DNA from: Rotaria sp. Silwood1
Taxonomy: Eukaryota > Rotifera > Eurotatoria > Philodinida > Philodinidae
Direction of reading: 5' to 3'
Assembly (NCBI GenBank): GCA_905250075.1
Contig: CAJNOP010000011.1
Coordinates: 434,001 to 498,000 of the forward strand
Length of the DNA stretch: 64,000 nucleotides
The translations under genes were made by a program, and so were the position numbers. The notes under the pieces are model-generated. The model ran no database searches. It saw only the letters and a list, made by a program, of their open reading frames with translations, and had not been told where the DNA came from. Shown piece by piece: positions 1 through 12,378 of the stretch (positions are counted from its first letter, which is position 1; every line of letters starts with the position of its first letter).

Positions 1-1572
1 TTTATCATAGTGTTTTCAATCCAGCAAATATGAATTGTATAATGCCGTGTGATCTTCGATCAAATTCAGCTAATATAGTTATGGGAAATCAATTATCACA
101 TCTTTGTATTGAATTACCTATGAATGTTGAAGGTAACATTCCACTTTTATGGTCATTTAATGATGGTACAAAACGTGTTAAAGAAAATGGAGATTATGCT
201 ACTATGTATTTATTTACTCATATCACATATCTTTTATTTCCTTTTTGTTTTGGTATGTTTGAATTAAATTTTAAAAAAAATTCTTTCATTAGTTAATTTT
301 TATTATTTTTAGCTAATAAGATAATAGCTAGGGTTTATAATAGTGCTAGTGTATGGTTAACATCATTAGCTGCTGGAAGTAGTACAGCATTAGCCACAAT
401 GTCAATATGTAATCGTGATGTACGAAGTTTAATATGTCTTAGTCCAAGTATTGGTACAGCTAGTCTTAATTTTTGTGTTACATCATATGCTGATGAAATT
501 CGTCTTGCTGTTATTGCGGATCCAAATATTATACCAAATCCAAAATTTTTTACTGAATGTTTTAATCAACAAGTAAAAAAAATAAAATCTTTTGTTTGTT
601 TTCCTCACCAATTTTTCTTTTAATATACATCCAAATTGTTATATTTAGTTAAATATTGTTCAAGATCTTCTTGCTCATCGACGAATTCCTGGTGAAATTC
701 GTCGAATAATTCGACCACCAAAAATACAACCCCACCAGAAAAGTATCAGTAGTATATCGGATATGTCTGAGGATTTATCAATAGAAGAAGTAAAAATAAA
801 TAAACAAACAAACAAACAAACAAATATTATTATATTCTTGTTTTTTTATATTTAGATTCAAGCAAAAATGACAACATTACAACAAGAATTACTTTCATTA
901 AAAAGTCAATTTGAAAATGTTGATATGAATGAACCATCATGTCAAACACAACGTTTAATAATAACAGCAAAATTAGAAGAATTACGACGAGAATTTCGTG
1001 AATTACTTATTAAATTACAAGAACGTCAATGTGAATTATCAGGTATGATACCAAGTGATGAAGAAGATGAAATGGATCCACAAGTTCGTGTACGTTTACG
1101 ATCGGCAAGTGTTGCATCTAGAATATCTTTACGATCAAATGATCAACGACAATTATCAGCAAAGTAAAAATAATAGAATGATTTTTCTTTTTCTTTTTCT
1201 TTTTCTTTTTCTTTTTATAGAATGTATCAGTTAGAAAAAGATGATGGAAGTGAATTTCATGCTGCCATTGTTCATAAAATCCCATCACCATCAAAAATGA
1301 GTTTAACAGTGCATCAAGTAGTAAGTATTTCTTTTTTTTCTACTTGAAGAAAAAAAAAAAATTGTTTTTTCTTTTTTTAATAGCAAGATCAACAAGTCGG
1401 TATGCGGCGTGCACAATCAGTAAGTATTTGTGAAAACACTCAGGCTGATACGCAATCACAAACAACATTAAATCATCCACAACCAACAACAATATCAGGA
1501 ACATTTGAAACAGCACCGAATAATACTATTGTTCATCTTCATCCGAGTGAAAATTGGAAAAATGGAAATTAA
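1..1572 (+). CDS. WS/DGAT-type O-acyltransferase, C-terminal part (5' end outside window)
   Basis: Exons read as 1-205, 332-572, 649-789, 856-1163, 1221-1320 and 1384-1572; all phases agree and the frame is open from base 3 to the TAA at 1570. The first 130 or so residues resemble the C-terminal domain of wax-ester synthase/diacylglycerol acyltransferases: a block beginning MPCDLR, then GNQLSHLCIELP, and later a SYADEIRLAVIADPNIIP segment like the family's 'SY.G.l.....D....P' ending. Such enzymes transfer fatty acyl groups from acyl-CoA to alcohols or diacylglycerol at lipid membranes. The catalytic HHxxxDG region would lie upstream, outside the window. After the domain comes an unusual tail of about 240 residues with a predicted coiled coil (around 868-1030), an acidic DEEDE patch and a Ser/Arg- and Gln-rich end. 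Family call fairly sure; substrate unknown. Confidence 0.6.
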
Positions 1573-3875
1573 CATATGTATATGTTTTCCATGATTGCTC
1601 AATGTATTTTTACTTTCATGTATATATATATATATATATATGAATAAATCGATCGACTGTCAAAACAGTCGAAGTTTTTATTTTTTTTGTTCCTGTACAT
1701 ATATTTGTTTAATTCTTTTTTTTTGTCTTTTTTCATTGTTGTCTTGTTTTGTTTTCCTTTTTCGTTATTATCTATCTTTTTTTTATTTGAATCAATTAAC
1801 AACAAAACAAAACTAAAACTAAAAAGAAAAATACTATTAGACGCATGAATCCTTTAGCAGATTATTCAGCTGATAAAATTATGATAGATAGAGAATGATG
1901 GAAGACATGTAAATTAGAGCGGAAATTATCATATTATGTAATTAATGCGGTTGATTATGTGTTATTAGTAAAGTTTGAAAAATATATTCAGATATTTTAT
2001 GGAATATGATCTAAACGTGTTGTTAAAGTATAGGAGTTGATATTTGTACTTCCCCATCTGCAGACATGACAGAAATGTTAGAAATGACTGATTACAGATG
2101 TGGCAGGCATCGTTAACAACAATTCATCACAGATATGACAGTCATCTTAGCAACGACATGTTACAGGCATTCTTAGCAACATTTCTTTTTCATCACAGTC
2201 CTTGACAGATCTTATTGATATATGATCACAGCCTGCATATTAATAACATCTCGTTATAATAAATGAACTACTTCCTTGTTACATTTCTGAAGGATTTAAG
2301 TAAAGAGATGATTAAATATGTTTTCAAATAGATAAAATAATACGATGTGAATATGATTAGTAATAGCAGTTACATTGTGTTGAAAATTTTAATCTTGCAG
2401 AGATTGTGTTAACAACTTTCATTTTACATAAGATTAGAAAAATTTTTCAAAAAGCATAATAATATATTAAAGAGTCGATAGGAATATCGATCAAAGAACT
2501 ATATTCCTTTTTATTTACTATGTCATTTATCGAAAAAAATCGAATGATGATTTCTACGATTGATTACGAAAAGTTTTTGTCTACAAATAACTTACATTTT
2601 ACTAGAATCAATATTTGGTTTTTCTGTTAATGTAAACTATCAATGTCATATTTCGTTCAATCAGTTAATTGAAGTTCAAAATAAAGTAAAAACTGAACTA
2701 TTGCATAATTTATTACTAAGAAAACTCTATTAATAGATATGATTATGATTTTCATGAAATCCTATCAATTAATCGCTTGATTCTCGTTCTAATTCATTAT
2801 CTATCATCAACTGTATATACAGCTGTGAATGATTACTAACATTTCGAAGTCCACAAAAATTTGCTTTTTTGTACATGGTTTTCTATAAGAAAATAGAACG
2901 TTTTATTGATGATCTGAATAAGAATAGTATAGATTTGATCTCGATAGTTTTTATTTGAAGTCTGAACAATATATTGTATGACTTTTCAGTCTTGAAATGA
3001 TCGTGACAGGAAATAGCCATTTTTTATACGGATATCGTTAAAAGAAAAAGAAAACCTGACGAAGAACTACTTAAAAGATATGCGATGATAAGCATTAATA
3101 AATAGAAAAAAGACTAAATTGTCATCATTTTCACTCTTCTATTCTTATTTAAAGTAATATTTACTTGAGTATCATTATAGAAACTATTAAAATTTAAAAA
3201 TTAAAAGTCATATATATATATTAGTTTATAAGTACTTTTACGATAAAAAAACATGTCTATCTTCACTCTATGGAATCAATTTGTTTTTCCGTGATAAACA
3301 AGACTATAGAGGTTTTTCTCATAAGACCATTATGATCTTACAGGTCATAACATGAATCTAAAAGTTTGAAATATATATATTTTTTTCAAAATCTCTATAA
3401 AAATGAGTATTAGACAAGTTAAAATTACTCTCGTTTTCATTTCTTTGTACTTAAGACAATGTAGATATTCATATCGGCAGCGAAAGAGACAAAAACCACT
3501 ACGTATCACACAACAGAGCATATGATCGAATATATTCCTCGAAGGATGAATGTATGCATACATAGATCTACTAAGGCTATCTTCAACATAGTATAACTAA
3601 GAAATTTTTCTATAATCTCTATCAGGTGTTATTTTCTCTTTTTTTTGGGCAAGACATGATAACACCCACTCAGAATGGCATCGTCAGGTAATATTTCATT
3701 TTAAATGTAATACCAAGGATTAACAATAGTTTAACTATTTATTTACTTCATCAGACATTTGATTTTTCTGGGATTGTAAAAAAAAATAGATATCAATATC
3801 ATTTGCTATGAAATAAATAGTCAATGAAAAGGTAATTTTCTAACGTGATATCTACAAATATAAGAGCAAGGAAGG
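1573..3875. other. AT-rich intergenic region
   Basis: No convincing coding frame on either strand. It has a (TA)n run near 1620-1641 and a long pyrimidine-rich stretch to about 1790, followed by a dispersed repeat at about 2055-2435 (separate entry). The rest is low-complexity AT-rich sequence. The promoter of the vWA gene should lie just before 3876, but I see no clear core motif. Confidence 0.5.
2055..2435 (+). repeat. Dispersed repeat, copy A (partner near 27655)
   Basis: This stretch shares an ordered series of similar blocks with 27655-27985: a 'gacag.catTCTTAGCAA' block, 'acagat..TATTGAT.TA.GATCA', 'aATAACATCTyrTTATAAtA' followed by 'TGAACT', and finally 'TTTTAATyTTGCA.GGATTG' with 'TAACAAC' after it. 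The copies are diverged and have indels, so this is an old repeat. No terminal inverted repeat or coding sequence is visible, and the family is not recognised. Confidence 0.55.
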
Positions 3876-4934
3876 ATGTTATTAATCAATATTTTAATTA
3901 TTTGTTTAATAGTCTTTTCTAATTATGTTCATGGTGAAGGTGAAAGTGAAGGTAAATGTGATGCTGTTATTGATCTTAGTCTTATAATTGATTCATCTGG
4001 TAGTATTTCTCCTGATGATTTTAAGAAAGGCAAAGAAGCATTAATTGATATTGTTAGTCGACTAAATGTTGGTGTAAAAAAAGCTGGTGTTGCTCTTATT
4101 AATTATGCATCAAACGTATCACTTATTGCTCAAAATGCAGTGTTCGAATTTAATAAAGCAGAATTACTTAAACAAATTGCTGAACTTCCACATATTCGTA
4201 CAAATACAGCAACTGGTGATGCGTTAGCTTTAGCTGGAAAGTATTGTGGATTAAGATGTCGAAAGTTAATGGAAGGAATTCCAAGAATTTTTGCTATATT
4301 TACTGATGGTCAAAGTAATGAAGGTCGTCCAGTAATACCTGCTGCTGAAGAAATACGTAATGGTCCGATTCAAGGTGATATTTTTGCTATAGGTATAGGA
4401 AATATTAGTAAAAAAGGTCGAGATGAATTAATTGGAATTGCTGGTGATGTAGCAAATGTAATGCATATTGATTCTTATCTTGATTTTACTCATGTTTCAA
4501 ATGCTATTGCAATGGAAATGTGTGCATTTCCAGCTTTTATTTTACCTGATGTTAAGGTTCAAACTCAAGTAACAGGAAATAATACTCGATATTATAAAAT
4601 GCAAACATTACATAAAAAAGCTAAAAGTGCTTTTTTTGAAATTGAAATAGATGATATAGAAGGACAAGTAAGTTTATTGAATATTTTTCGTTTTCAAATA
4701 TAAAATATTATATTTGAATTTATATTTCAGTCTATTGTATATACATCGACAACCACTAGAAAGCCAACATCATATTCATCAAAAAGTATTAGCAAACGTA
4801 CTGCAAAAGGAAGCAATATCTATACAACATATGTACCAGCCGATGCAAAAAATTTTTATTTTACTATTAAAGGTGTTAAATCAACAATAAATAAATCAGA
4901 TTTCATTGTACACGTTCAACCAGTTGATTTTTAA
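3876..4934 (+). CDS. Secreted von Willebrand factor A-domain protein
   Basis: Two exons, 3876-4667 and 4731-4934, give 331 residues; the intron has GTAAGT and TTTCAG ends. Residues 1-20 form a hydrophobic signal peptide ending near VHG. A vWA domain follows from about residue 30 to 215. The MIDAS metal site is visible as DSSGS (about residues 38-42), a conserved Thr in the TNTATGDAL segment, and FTDGQSNEG. These residues normally coordinate a divalent cation for binding matrix proteins or other ligands. The last 100 or so residues have no recognised domain, with a Thr/Ser/Lys-rich linker and a beta-rich end. There is no transmembrane segment after the signal, so secretion is likely. Similar domains occur in matrilins and collagen VI; no orthology is claimed. 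ATG chosen because it begins the signal peptide. Confidence 0.8.
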
Positions 4935-6178
4935 AAAAGAAACATGAATTTAATAAATTGATATTAAATAAAAGAATGAATTTATCAATAATAATATCTT
5001 ATTATTGAATAATTATGAAAAAGAAAAGTATAAGATTTCATTTTCAAAAATATTCAATTATGTTCATATAAGATTAGTTCATCATATATTGCTTGATGCA
5101 TTAAAGTGTTAGTAGAGTGTTACAACATGTCTATTTATTATTGTATTACATTCTCGGTTTATATGGATGACATTGTTTTGCTGAAATACAATGCATAAAT
5201 ATGTATCATTAGAGATATAGCAATGCTCAGATGATGGTTTCAAAAATGACTTTGTTTTAATATTGAGAGTTCATTATTCTAATAATTTTTTTAGTAACCA
5301 TTCTGCTCAGTTTTGATTGCTCTATGCAATATTATTGTTCAATTTCATCGGATCTAAAAGTGAGATTCAGAATCAGTTGAAATTTATGAGCTTCTCAACA
5401 GAAAATCCAACCTATTCTTGAAACTTCAATTGCAAACTAATGTACCTGTAATATTGAGAATTCATAAATTCATGTCAATCGTTTATAACAACTTTGTATG
5501 CTCAATCCAATAATATTCTTTGATTTCTTTGAAAAATTAAAAAAGAGTATGACATTGATTGAATTTTTTTTTGAAACTCATAAATTTTAACAAAGTCTGA
5601 ACCTGATATTTTTATAAAATCCGATGAAATCTAATGATAGCATTGGATAGAGTAACTAAAACTTAGCAGAACTGTTGTAAAAACTGACATGAAATTAATT
5701 TTTACTATTAAAAAATAACCATCGTTGAAACTACGATCTAGGAATTGATACATCCCGATATGTCGTACTATTTTCCTTGCTACAGACAAGGTCAAAATAA
5801 CCTCATCATTGGTTTATGTCGTTGATTGTTGCAGTTTTCTTAAACCATGAAAATTAAGATGACTAGGTCCTTGAAATTTCAAAAAGAGAAATCTCAATTT
5901 TTTTTACATTTGGCATTAAGAATTCAATTACTTTTTCTATAGATAGCATCAATCTTGATTTTTCTTTACCATCCCATACAATCCTTTATATTTTGACTCA
6001 CTCAGTTTTATTCTTATTATTTATATATTATTTTGTTATGTGCATAGAAAAAATTCTTTTTCAAAAATTCGAAAAAAAAAAATGTTACCTATTATTGTTC
6101 ATTTTACTAGCAAAAATCATACAAGATTCATAAAATGTATTTTCAACAAGTAATGTGATCAAACTACTCACCGAACTA
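4935..6178. other. Intergenic region without recognised genes
   Basis: AT-rich sequence with stops in all frames. It ends exactly at the TA that precedes the first fold-back transposon. Nothing else recognised. Confidence 0.5.
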
Positions 6179-7572
6179 AGGTATGTCCAGAAAAAAAATG
6201 GCCATGGGTATTTTTGCAATAACTCAAGAAAAAAATGAGCTAGAGAGCTGCAGTTTTCATCATTATGTAGATCCGTGAGTATTCTATATATTCATCAAGA
6301 CATGATGGAAATCTATGTGGATTCAGTGTCTCATCATCATCAATTTTTCAAAGAGTCCAGTGCAGTTTTTTAATGTTATATAGAGACCTATATGCCTAAA
6401 CTCTTTAAAAGGTAGCTCAAAGACATCGCTACAAAATGGCACCAGGCCCACCTCTCTAGCTTTTGTAGTTCTTCAATGGCACTCATTTTCCTAAAATCTA
6501 TGACACCGGTTTTCTCCAGTGTCAGTAATCGTAAAAATTCATAATAAATAGGAGTTTATCTTCAAGCAAACTATCATATACATAATAAACAATAATTTCA
6601 TGTAAGCGTAAGTGAAACAGACTATCCACAAAGAAAGTATAGTCAAAGCAATTGAAAATTTGAAACAATAAATAATATAATTTCGCACACGTTTTTTCGT
6701 ATCTTATCAGTAATCATTCAAATTGTTCATTTACTTTGTCATATACTTTAATTGCTCTAAGCAGCATTTACATTTTGACTTGCCAAGGTCCATAATTTAC
6801 TATTCGTCCGCTAGTGATTTCCTATTCGATGTTTTCATTCTTCTATAAAAAATAGCATATGTAGTACGAGAATGAACCCTTTTTCAACAGCAACTGGATT
6901 TTTTCAACTAACTAAACAATATGAAGCCACGTACAAAGCAGCTGATAATTATATTGAATCAACATTAGTTGAGACTGATAATGATGAATCTGATCTTGAT
7001 TTATATGAAGATAATGATGTCAGTAATAGCAGTGATGATGAATAAGTTGAATATATTCTCGTGATATTGATTTCTATGTCATTTGCAGAATTTTATTAGA
7101 ACATTTTACTACTGAATTAAAGTCTTGCGACAAAATCAATAAAAAATTTTTCATTTCACTTGCGCTTACATGAAATTATCGTTTATTATGTTTATGATAG
7201 TTTGTTTGAGCATAGACTCCTATTTATTATGTATTTTATTATGAATTTTTACGATTACTGACACTGGAGAAAACCGGTGTCATAGATTTTAGAAAAATGA
7301 GTACCATTGAAGAACTACAAAACGGTGTCTCTAAGCTACCTTTTAAAGAGTTTAGACATATAGGTCTCTATAGAACATTAAAAAACTGCACTGGACTCTT
7401 TGAAAAATTGATGATGGTGAGACACTGAATCCACATAGATTTCCATCATATCTTGATGAATATATAGAGTACTCACGGATCTACATAATGATAAAAACTG
7501 CAGCTCTCTAGCTCATTCCTTTCTTGAGTTATTACAAAAATACCCACGGTTATTCTTTTTTCGGACAGACCT
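6179..7572 (+). mobile_element. Fold-back DNA transposon, copy 1 (about 1.4 kb, long inverted arms, TA target site)
   Basis: The left end AGGTATGTCC and right end GGACAGACCT are inverted, with TA just outside both ends, the target duplication of Tc1/mariner-type elements. The inverted arms are about 400 bases (about 6179-6600 and 7150-7572) and match almost base for base when one is reversed, including the 'ctgcagyTCTCTAGCTCAT' and 'CACTGGAGAAAACCGGTGTCA' blocks. The unique centre carries a short ORF (6872-7045). A second copy lies at 38083-39498, with the centre inverted relative to the arms, and a fragment lies at 32806-32895. No transposase of usual length is present, so the element looks non-autonomous. 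Confidence 0.85.
6872..7045 (+). CDS. Short acidic-tailed ORF inside fold-back element
   Basis: A 57-codon ORF in the element's centre, with a Phe/Gln-containing start and an Asp/Glu/Ser-rich end (SNSSDDE). The copy in the second element (complement 38644-38825) keeps the same frame over the last 45 or so residues, with a 12-base in-frame insertion, but is shifted by one base near its start. Frame-preserving change hints at past coding, perhaps the C-terminus of a lost transposase. No domain recognised. Confidence 0.35.
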   Translation: MNPFSTATGFFQLTKQYEATYKAADNYIESTLVETDNDESDLDLYEDNDVSNSSDDE

Positions 7573-8754
7573 TAGTTTATCATCAATTATTCAGCTAATG
7601 CTTACTTACGAGATAGTCGATCTAATATAAAATAATCTATGAAAAAAACGAATTATCAATACAATTAATAAGGTTTTTACATATAATTCAAAATTCTTGA
7701 GTTTAATACACTTCAATATGTAAATAATAATCGTTCTATGTCACAAAGAGTCCTATCAAATTTGATCTTAGTAGTCAGCAATGATTGAGTAATACTCATT
7801 CAATATCACTATAGACTACTGATGCTGCACATGAACTATCCTTCTAGGATATCATATTTACATTTTGAATATTGAAAAATTTGTTTTTTCTATATCCTGT
7901 ATAACCTGACCTTATTATCAATGAAATTTTAAGGTTTTATGAAATCATCAGCAAGACAAAAAAAATAATATGCTGAAGTAAACGAAAAACAAATGTAACC
8001 TACACTTTATCAATATTCAGAAACACTTCGTTGTTTTTATTTTTCTATTCTCATGACCTTGAATTACTGAATAAATTTTAGCGTACTCGATTCGTCTTTT
8101 TGATCGTTTCTTGTTTTCGAAAGCAGTAAAGCCGGTGAAACTGAAACTTTTATCACAAATGGAACACCAAAAATAAGAAGATATGTGTTTGAGAAAAAAA
8201 AAAATTTTAAGTGAAACTTTGTGGTTTTTTTTGAAAAACTCAGACTTTCCATAGAGTTACACTCTGGTTGCTTACGACCTTCGTGTAAGTTAGTTCAATT
8301 TTGCTGAAATTTTCACACCGAGAAAGTCAAAAGCCCAATTTTGGCACCGAAAATTTACATATTTCTTTTATGACGAACAAAAAAATGAAGTTTTTGGAAA
8401 GCCTTAAAATTATCTCTGAAATATAGACTTGGATATCTTTAAAAATGTTTTCAGGTCAATCGAATAAAGTTTGAGGCTGGTCCTTGTATAGCAGGATGTA
8501 ACCATATGAAAACTAGAGTTTTTGTATTCCTTACAAAACTTATCTCACTAGACAAATGAAGTAAGTCTTTGAACAGCAAATATAAAATAATAAATAAATT
8601 GATGAAAACGCTCTTTTCAAGGTGTTTCTTTTTCTTTTCTTTTTACGCTTATTATGAAAAATATCAAATGCGTATATCGAAAAAAAACAGGTATACAATA
8701 ACCTTGTGTTATTCATATATTGTTTGTCAGAACAATTTTTTACATTTTTTTTAT

Positions 8755-9222
8755 ATGAAAGCTGAAAACGATAGACAAATTGTAATTGTAGCTCATCTTG
8801 ATGATGAACAATGTGTTGAATCAACAAATGAAAAATTTAATGAACTAAAAATTCGTTTTAATAAACATTTAAAAACTATTCCTGAATTATATTCACAAGA
8901 TGATGATCATGATTCAGAATATATTGATGGTTTTCGAATGAAATGTCGTTTTATTAAATCAAATCATATGTTATTATTTACTAACGAACAAGATCGTCTT
9001 ATTGAAATAACTGAAGCAACACGACGTCAATCGTATATTGATGTTCATAAACATTATCGCATAGATTTATTTGATTTATATATTTTATCTATTCGTTTAA
9101 TTCATAAATCAATGTCTTTAAATGATTGGTGGATAGCTTATAAGACTTTTGTAACAACATCGAATATTAATAGTAAAGAAAAACAAATTCAATTACTTCG
9201 AAACTATTCACACATATTATAA
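8755..9222 (+). pseudogene. Truncated Mab-21-like gene copy (first 148 codons only)
   Basis: Starting at MKAEND, the first 148 codons match the intact gene at 40604-42085 with only about three base differences. At 9199 the sequence switches to unrelated DNA, adding seven codons (RNYSHIL) before a stop, for 155 residues. The whole C-terminal Mab-21 region, including the segment with the FLRTTILW motif, is missing. It is a gene fragment made by segmental duplication. The ORF is still open, so a short protein is possible, but a Mab-21 fold is not. The upstream in-frame extension to 8569 is shifted in frame between the two copies, so it is taken as non-coding. Confidence 0.75.
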
Positions 9223-9490
9223 TCAAATTTTAATAATTTTTAATATTCGTCTATCATAAAATAAGCAAATATAATTGTTCGTCAAACATCCATACTTATG
9301 AATGCATATTCATTAGAACTAATGCTCTATATTGTATCAAGGATGAGTTTATCATAAGCATACATTATCCAGTGAATCTATGATTATAGATGTAACATCG
9401 ACTAATCAACAGAATTAAACTTATTCTTGAAAGATCAAAGAAAATAAGATTGAAATCAAGCGGCTGGTAAAGTCTCGAAACTATGCATTT

Positions 9491-9546
9491 AGGGTGTGGG
9501 TGTGTAAGTATAGATGTATGAAAAGATATACCCACACCCACACCCT
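9491..9546. repeat. Telomere-repeat-like palindrome 1 (TGTGGG/CCCACA)
   Basis: AGGGTGTGGGTGTG (9491-9504) is followed after a 26-base spacer by its inverted copy ending at 9546. This is the smallest and cleanest of the eight tracts. The G-rich strand runs toward the spacer from the left and the C-rich strand runs away on the right. Confidence 0.85.
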
Positions 9547-10652
9547 TTTTCTCAGGTTCGGCCGTGGTCCCCCCGGGGTGCCTTTTTCATGGAAAATTGT
9601 TTTTGCTAAAATGTATATGATATACTGTAGTTTTTTGTGCTGATTCCGAATATGATATTCATTTCGCTCCCAACTTCAAATTAGATGAAGAGTCACTGTG
9701 AAAATGGTCGAAAATTACCCCGAAAATGGTTATAGGCTAACAATGTGCCAATGAAAACAAGCCTTAGAACAAAATTATTTTTTTTAGAAACTATATTGAT
9801 TTGTAGAGTGTGAGACGACGCAGTTTTTGATCATAAAGTGATTTATGTCTAACTTCACTTTAGGAATTCAAAAACATCATACAAAAATATGAAAAATCAT
9901 CCAAAATGCACAGAAACAATACTTTTCAGTTAATCTAATCCAATTTTCATCTTACATAACTCGAGAAAAAAACTCGTAAGAAATATGAATAATATATAGT
10001 TTTGTAGAGCGTGAAAAACTGCATCGATCTATGTTATTAGTTTTGGCATTGAGATTAAAATAGAAAAAAAATCATGAACATTACAGTTATCATCTGAAAC
10101 ACTAAAAATCTACGAAAGACTCATAGATCCCAAAGACAAAGTCGTCTTGGAAAAATTTTTTTCTGATCAAGAAAAAATGAAACGGAATATACAGAAAGGT
10201 GTAGAATTTCAAGCTCTATCTTTCTATCATATTGAAAATGAAAACTGAGAGGTGGCAGATTTCCGATGAAATCCCGCGGTGTCCTTTGAATTCCAAATTT
10301 GTCAACGTCGACAAACTTGAATTCCAAATTTGTCGAATCGACAAATTTTATCGACAAATTTACGATCGACATTTTTTGTAGTCGACAAAATCGATGTTTC
10401 CCTTAAAATCTTCTCAATAATATAATTCTATATTCAATACTCTTGAAAAACTACCATAGAATATAATCAATTATTTAAATCATATTCCTTTTATTTTCAT
10501 ATTATCATTTCATCCAGTATTATTATTCCCATTATATATAAAGAATACCATTGATAACTGATGTCTTAATTTATTATTTATCATGATTGAAGTATATTTT
10601 AATTTTCTTATCGAATTTCTTTTTATTTAAATGATTTATACAAGATTAATAT
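9547..10652. other. Non-coding region between palindrome 1 and F-box gene
   Basis: A GC-rich patch (ggccgtggtccccccggggt, 9560-9580) adjoins the palindrome. The rest is AT-rich with no gene recognised, apart from the short TCGACAAATTT cluster described separately. The 3' end of the F-box gene follows. Confidence 0.45.
10280..10400. repeat. TCGACAAATTT motif cluster
   Basis: Within about 120 bases the motif (G)TCGACAAA or its complement TTTGTCGA occurs many times, including two copies of GAATTCCAAATTTGTC. Spacing is irregular, so it is a degenerate short-motif array rather than a neat tandem repeat. It resembles in style the GTCGAAAGTAAAAAT arrays near 31.3 and 31.8 kb. Confidence 0.5.
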
Positions 10653-12378
10653 TTACAGAGAAGGAAAATATGAATGAAAGTTTTGTGGACGAACAAATAA
10701 GTCATGTGTTTTTAGAATTTTTACTTTAGCACAATTGAGACGTGTCGCATCATTAGTAAAATTATTTGTCACAGTTGCTAATGTTTGGTATTTAATTACA
10801 AGATGCATTAAACAAGGTAAATGAGTGTTTCTGTCAGAAAGAAACTGTATGACATAATCTTTGTGTGCTTTGTTAAGATTGAGTCTCAACAGATGATTAA
10901 ATGTAATCAATGTAGATGAATCATGTTGATAATTTTCTTGTGGTTCAAGATTATATATGATTAATATTTGAAGAAAAGGAAAGTCTTGAGAGATAATTTT
11001 GAATAATTTATGTTCAAATGGACGTTCATCAAACATTGATAACAGTCGAACTTTATCAAATTTACCACCTTGAAAACAGCTACTCATATACAAGAAATCA
11101 TTAAATGGATATGGAATAGAATAAACATGACAGTGAGCTATATCATTTATAAATTTATCATGAGCACACGCATCCATTGATTGAAATCTTCTTTTAATGA
11201 AACTCTTCCGAATTTCATCACTCGATGGCAGATCAAGTTCCAGACCATTGTCATAAATTTGAGTGTGTATACAGAAGATAAATTTATGCAGTCGTGGCAT
11301 ATAGTTAAGAACTTCATCGTATAACTTATCACCATTGATATAAGTTGGTTCCATTCTTAATCTTACTACTGAAAGTTGTAACGTTAATTCTTCAAGATTT
11401 AACATTCGACGAAGTAATGGAACAATCTGTTCATCATAAAAATATGTATGTTTGTCTGTTCTTAATGAGAAATATTTCAATTTGACAAGTTTTTTCTAAA
11501 GAAAACAAGACAATTAGCAGATTTCAATGAACAAATTTGTTTATATTCAATGATCGCACTTATACTTACTGTATTATCTATCCTCGATAATGAACGTTTA
11601 ATTCTGTTGATACGAATGATTAACGTAGATAAAGATTCGAGACTTCCATTAAGAAGATAAAGACAATCATCAAAACCATTGACTTCTATTGTCAATTTAG
11701 TGAGAGTTGAAGATAGAAAACTTCTGTATGAAGTAGTCCAAGACGAAAATGTTACATAATTTATTGAGAATGGCTGAGAAAAGGTCAAATCAGTTAAATA
11801 TTTACCGACCCATAATATTAAGAGAAATATATTTTGTTTTTTTCCATTTTCATTAGGTATTTCTGCGTCCTCAGGATAAATATCGACAGTAAGATGTGTA
11901 ATTTGATTACAAAGAAGATCAACTATTAAGCGACCTGAAATGTAAATAAAAACATTAGCAATTAATGATGTCAAATACAATCTATGATTATACTTGATAA
12001 ATGTTCTAAGAGTATATCAGATTGAAAATTGACCAATGATAATGAATGTAGTTGAGGATAATGAACAGTATCAAGAATACGTTCCACAGAAAATGGATCA
12101 ACAGTGAGCTTGGTTACTTTCTCATTAATTTGAGGTAAGATTTTTTCACAAATTTTATCAATGTAAACATCTACCGAAGAATTATCAATATGAAATCGTT
12201 GGATCACAAAATCCAGATGATGAATATAAAGAGAATCGAGTGCTAGTCGATCAAATCGCTTATTTACACCTACCAATGAATAGAATATATCGATCGTATT
12301 CAATTTATTAAAAATGATGCGTAATATTTCATCCGGTAGATGGAGAATATTAATATCGTTGCTGTTTAAAATGTTCAT
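10653..12378 (-). CDS. F-box protein with leucine-rich C-terminal region
   Basis: Three exons on the minus strand, 12378-11994, 11934-11570 and 11495-10653, give 530 residues with consistent phases. An F-box occupies about residues 12-55: LHLPDEILRIIFNKLNTIDI followed by a conserved Val and NKRFDRLALD. It would bind Skp1 in an SCF ubiquitin ligase. The rest has irregular leucine-rich segments (ITHLTVDIYP, LTKLTIEVNGF, LEELTLQLS), probably the substrate-binding part. Large families of such F-box/LRR genes are typical of bdelloid assemblies, to my recollection. No stop or frameshift interrupts it. Substrate unknown. Confidence 0.75.

Larger units (their letters stand above)
6179..9198 (+). repeat. 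Direct segmental duplication, copy 1
   Basis: From the fold-back element rightward this matches 38083-41047 in the same orientation, at roughly 95% or better by eye in non-coding DNA. Similarity starts at the left end of the fold-back element (sequences to its left differ) and stops abruptly inside the Mab-21-like coding sequence, after the codons for QIQLL. Copy 1 has about 85 bases near 8450-8535 that copy 2 lacks. Confidence 0.85.
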
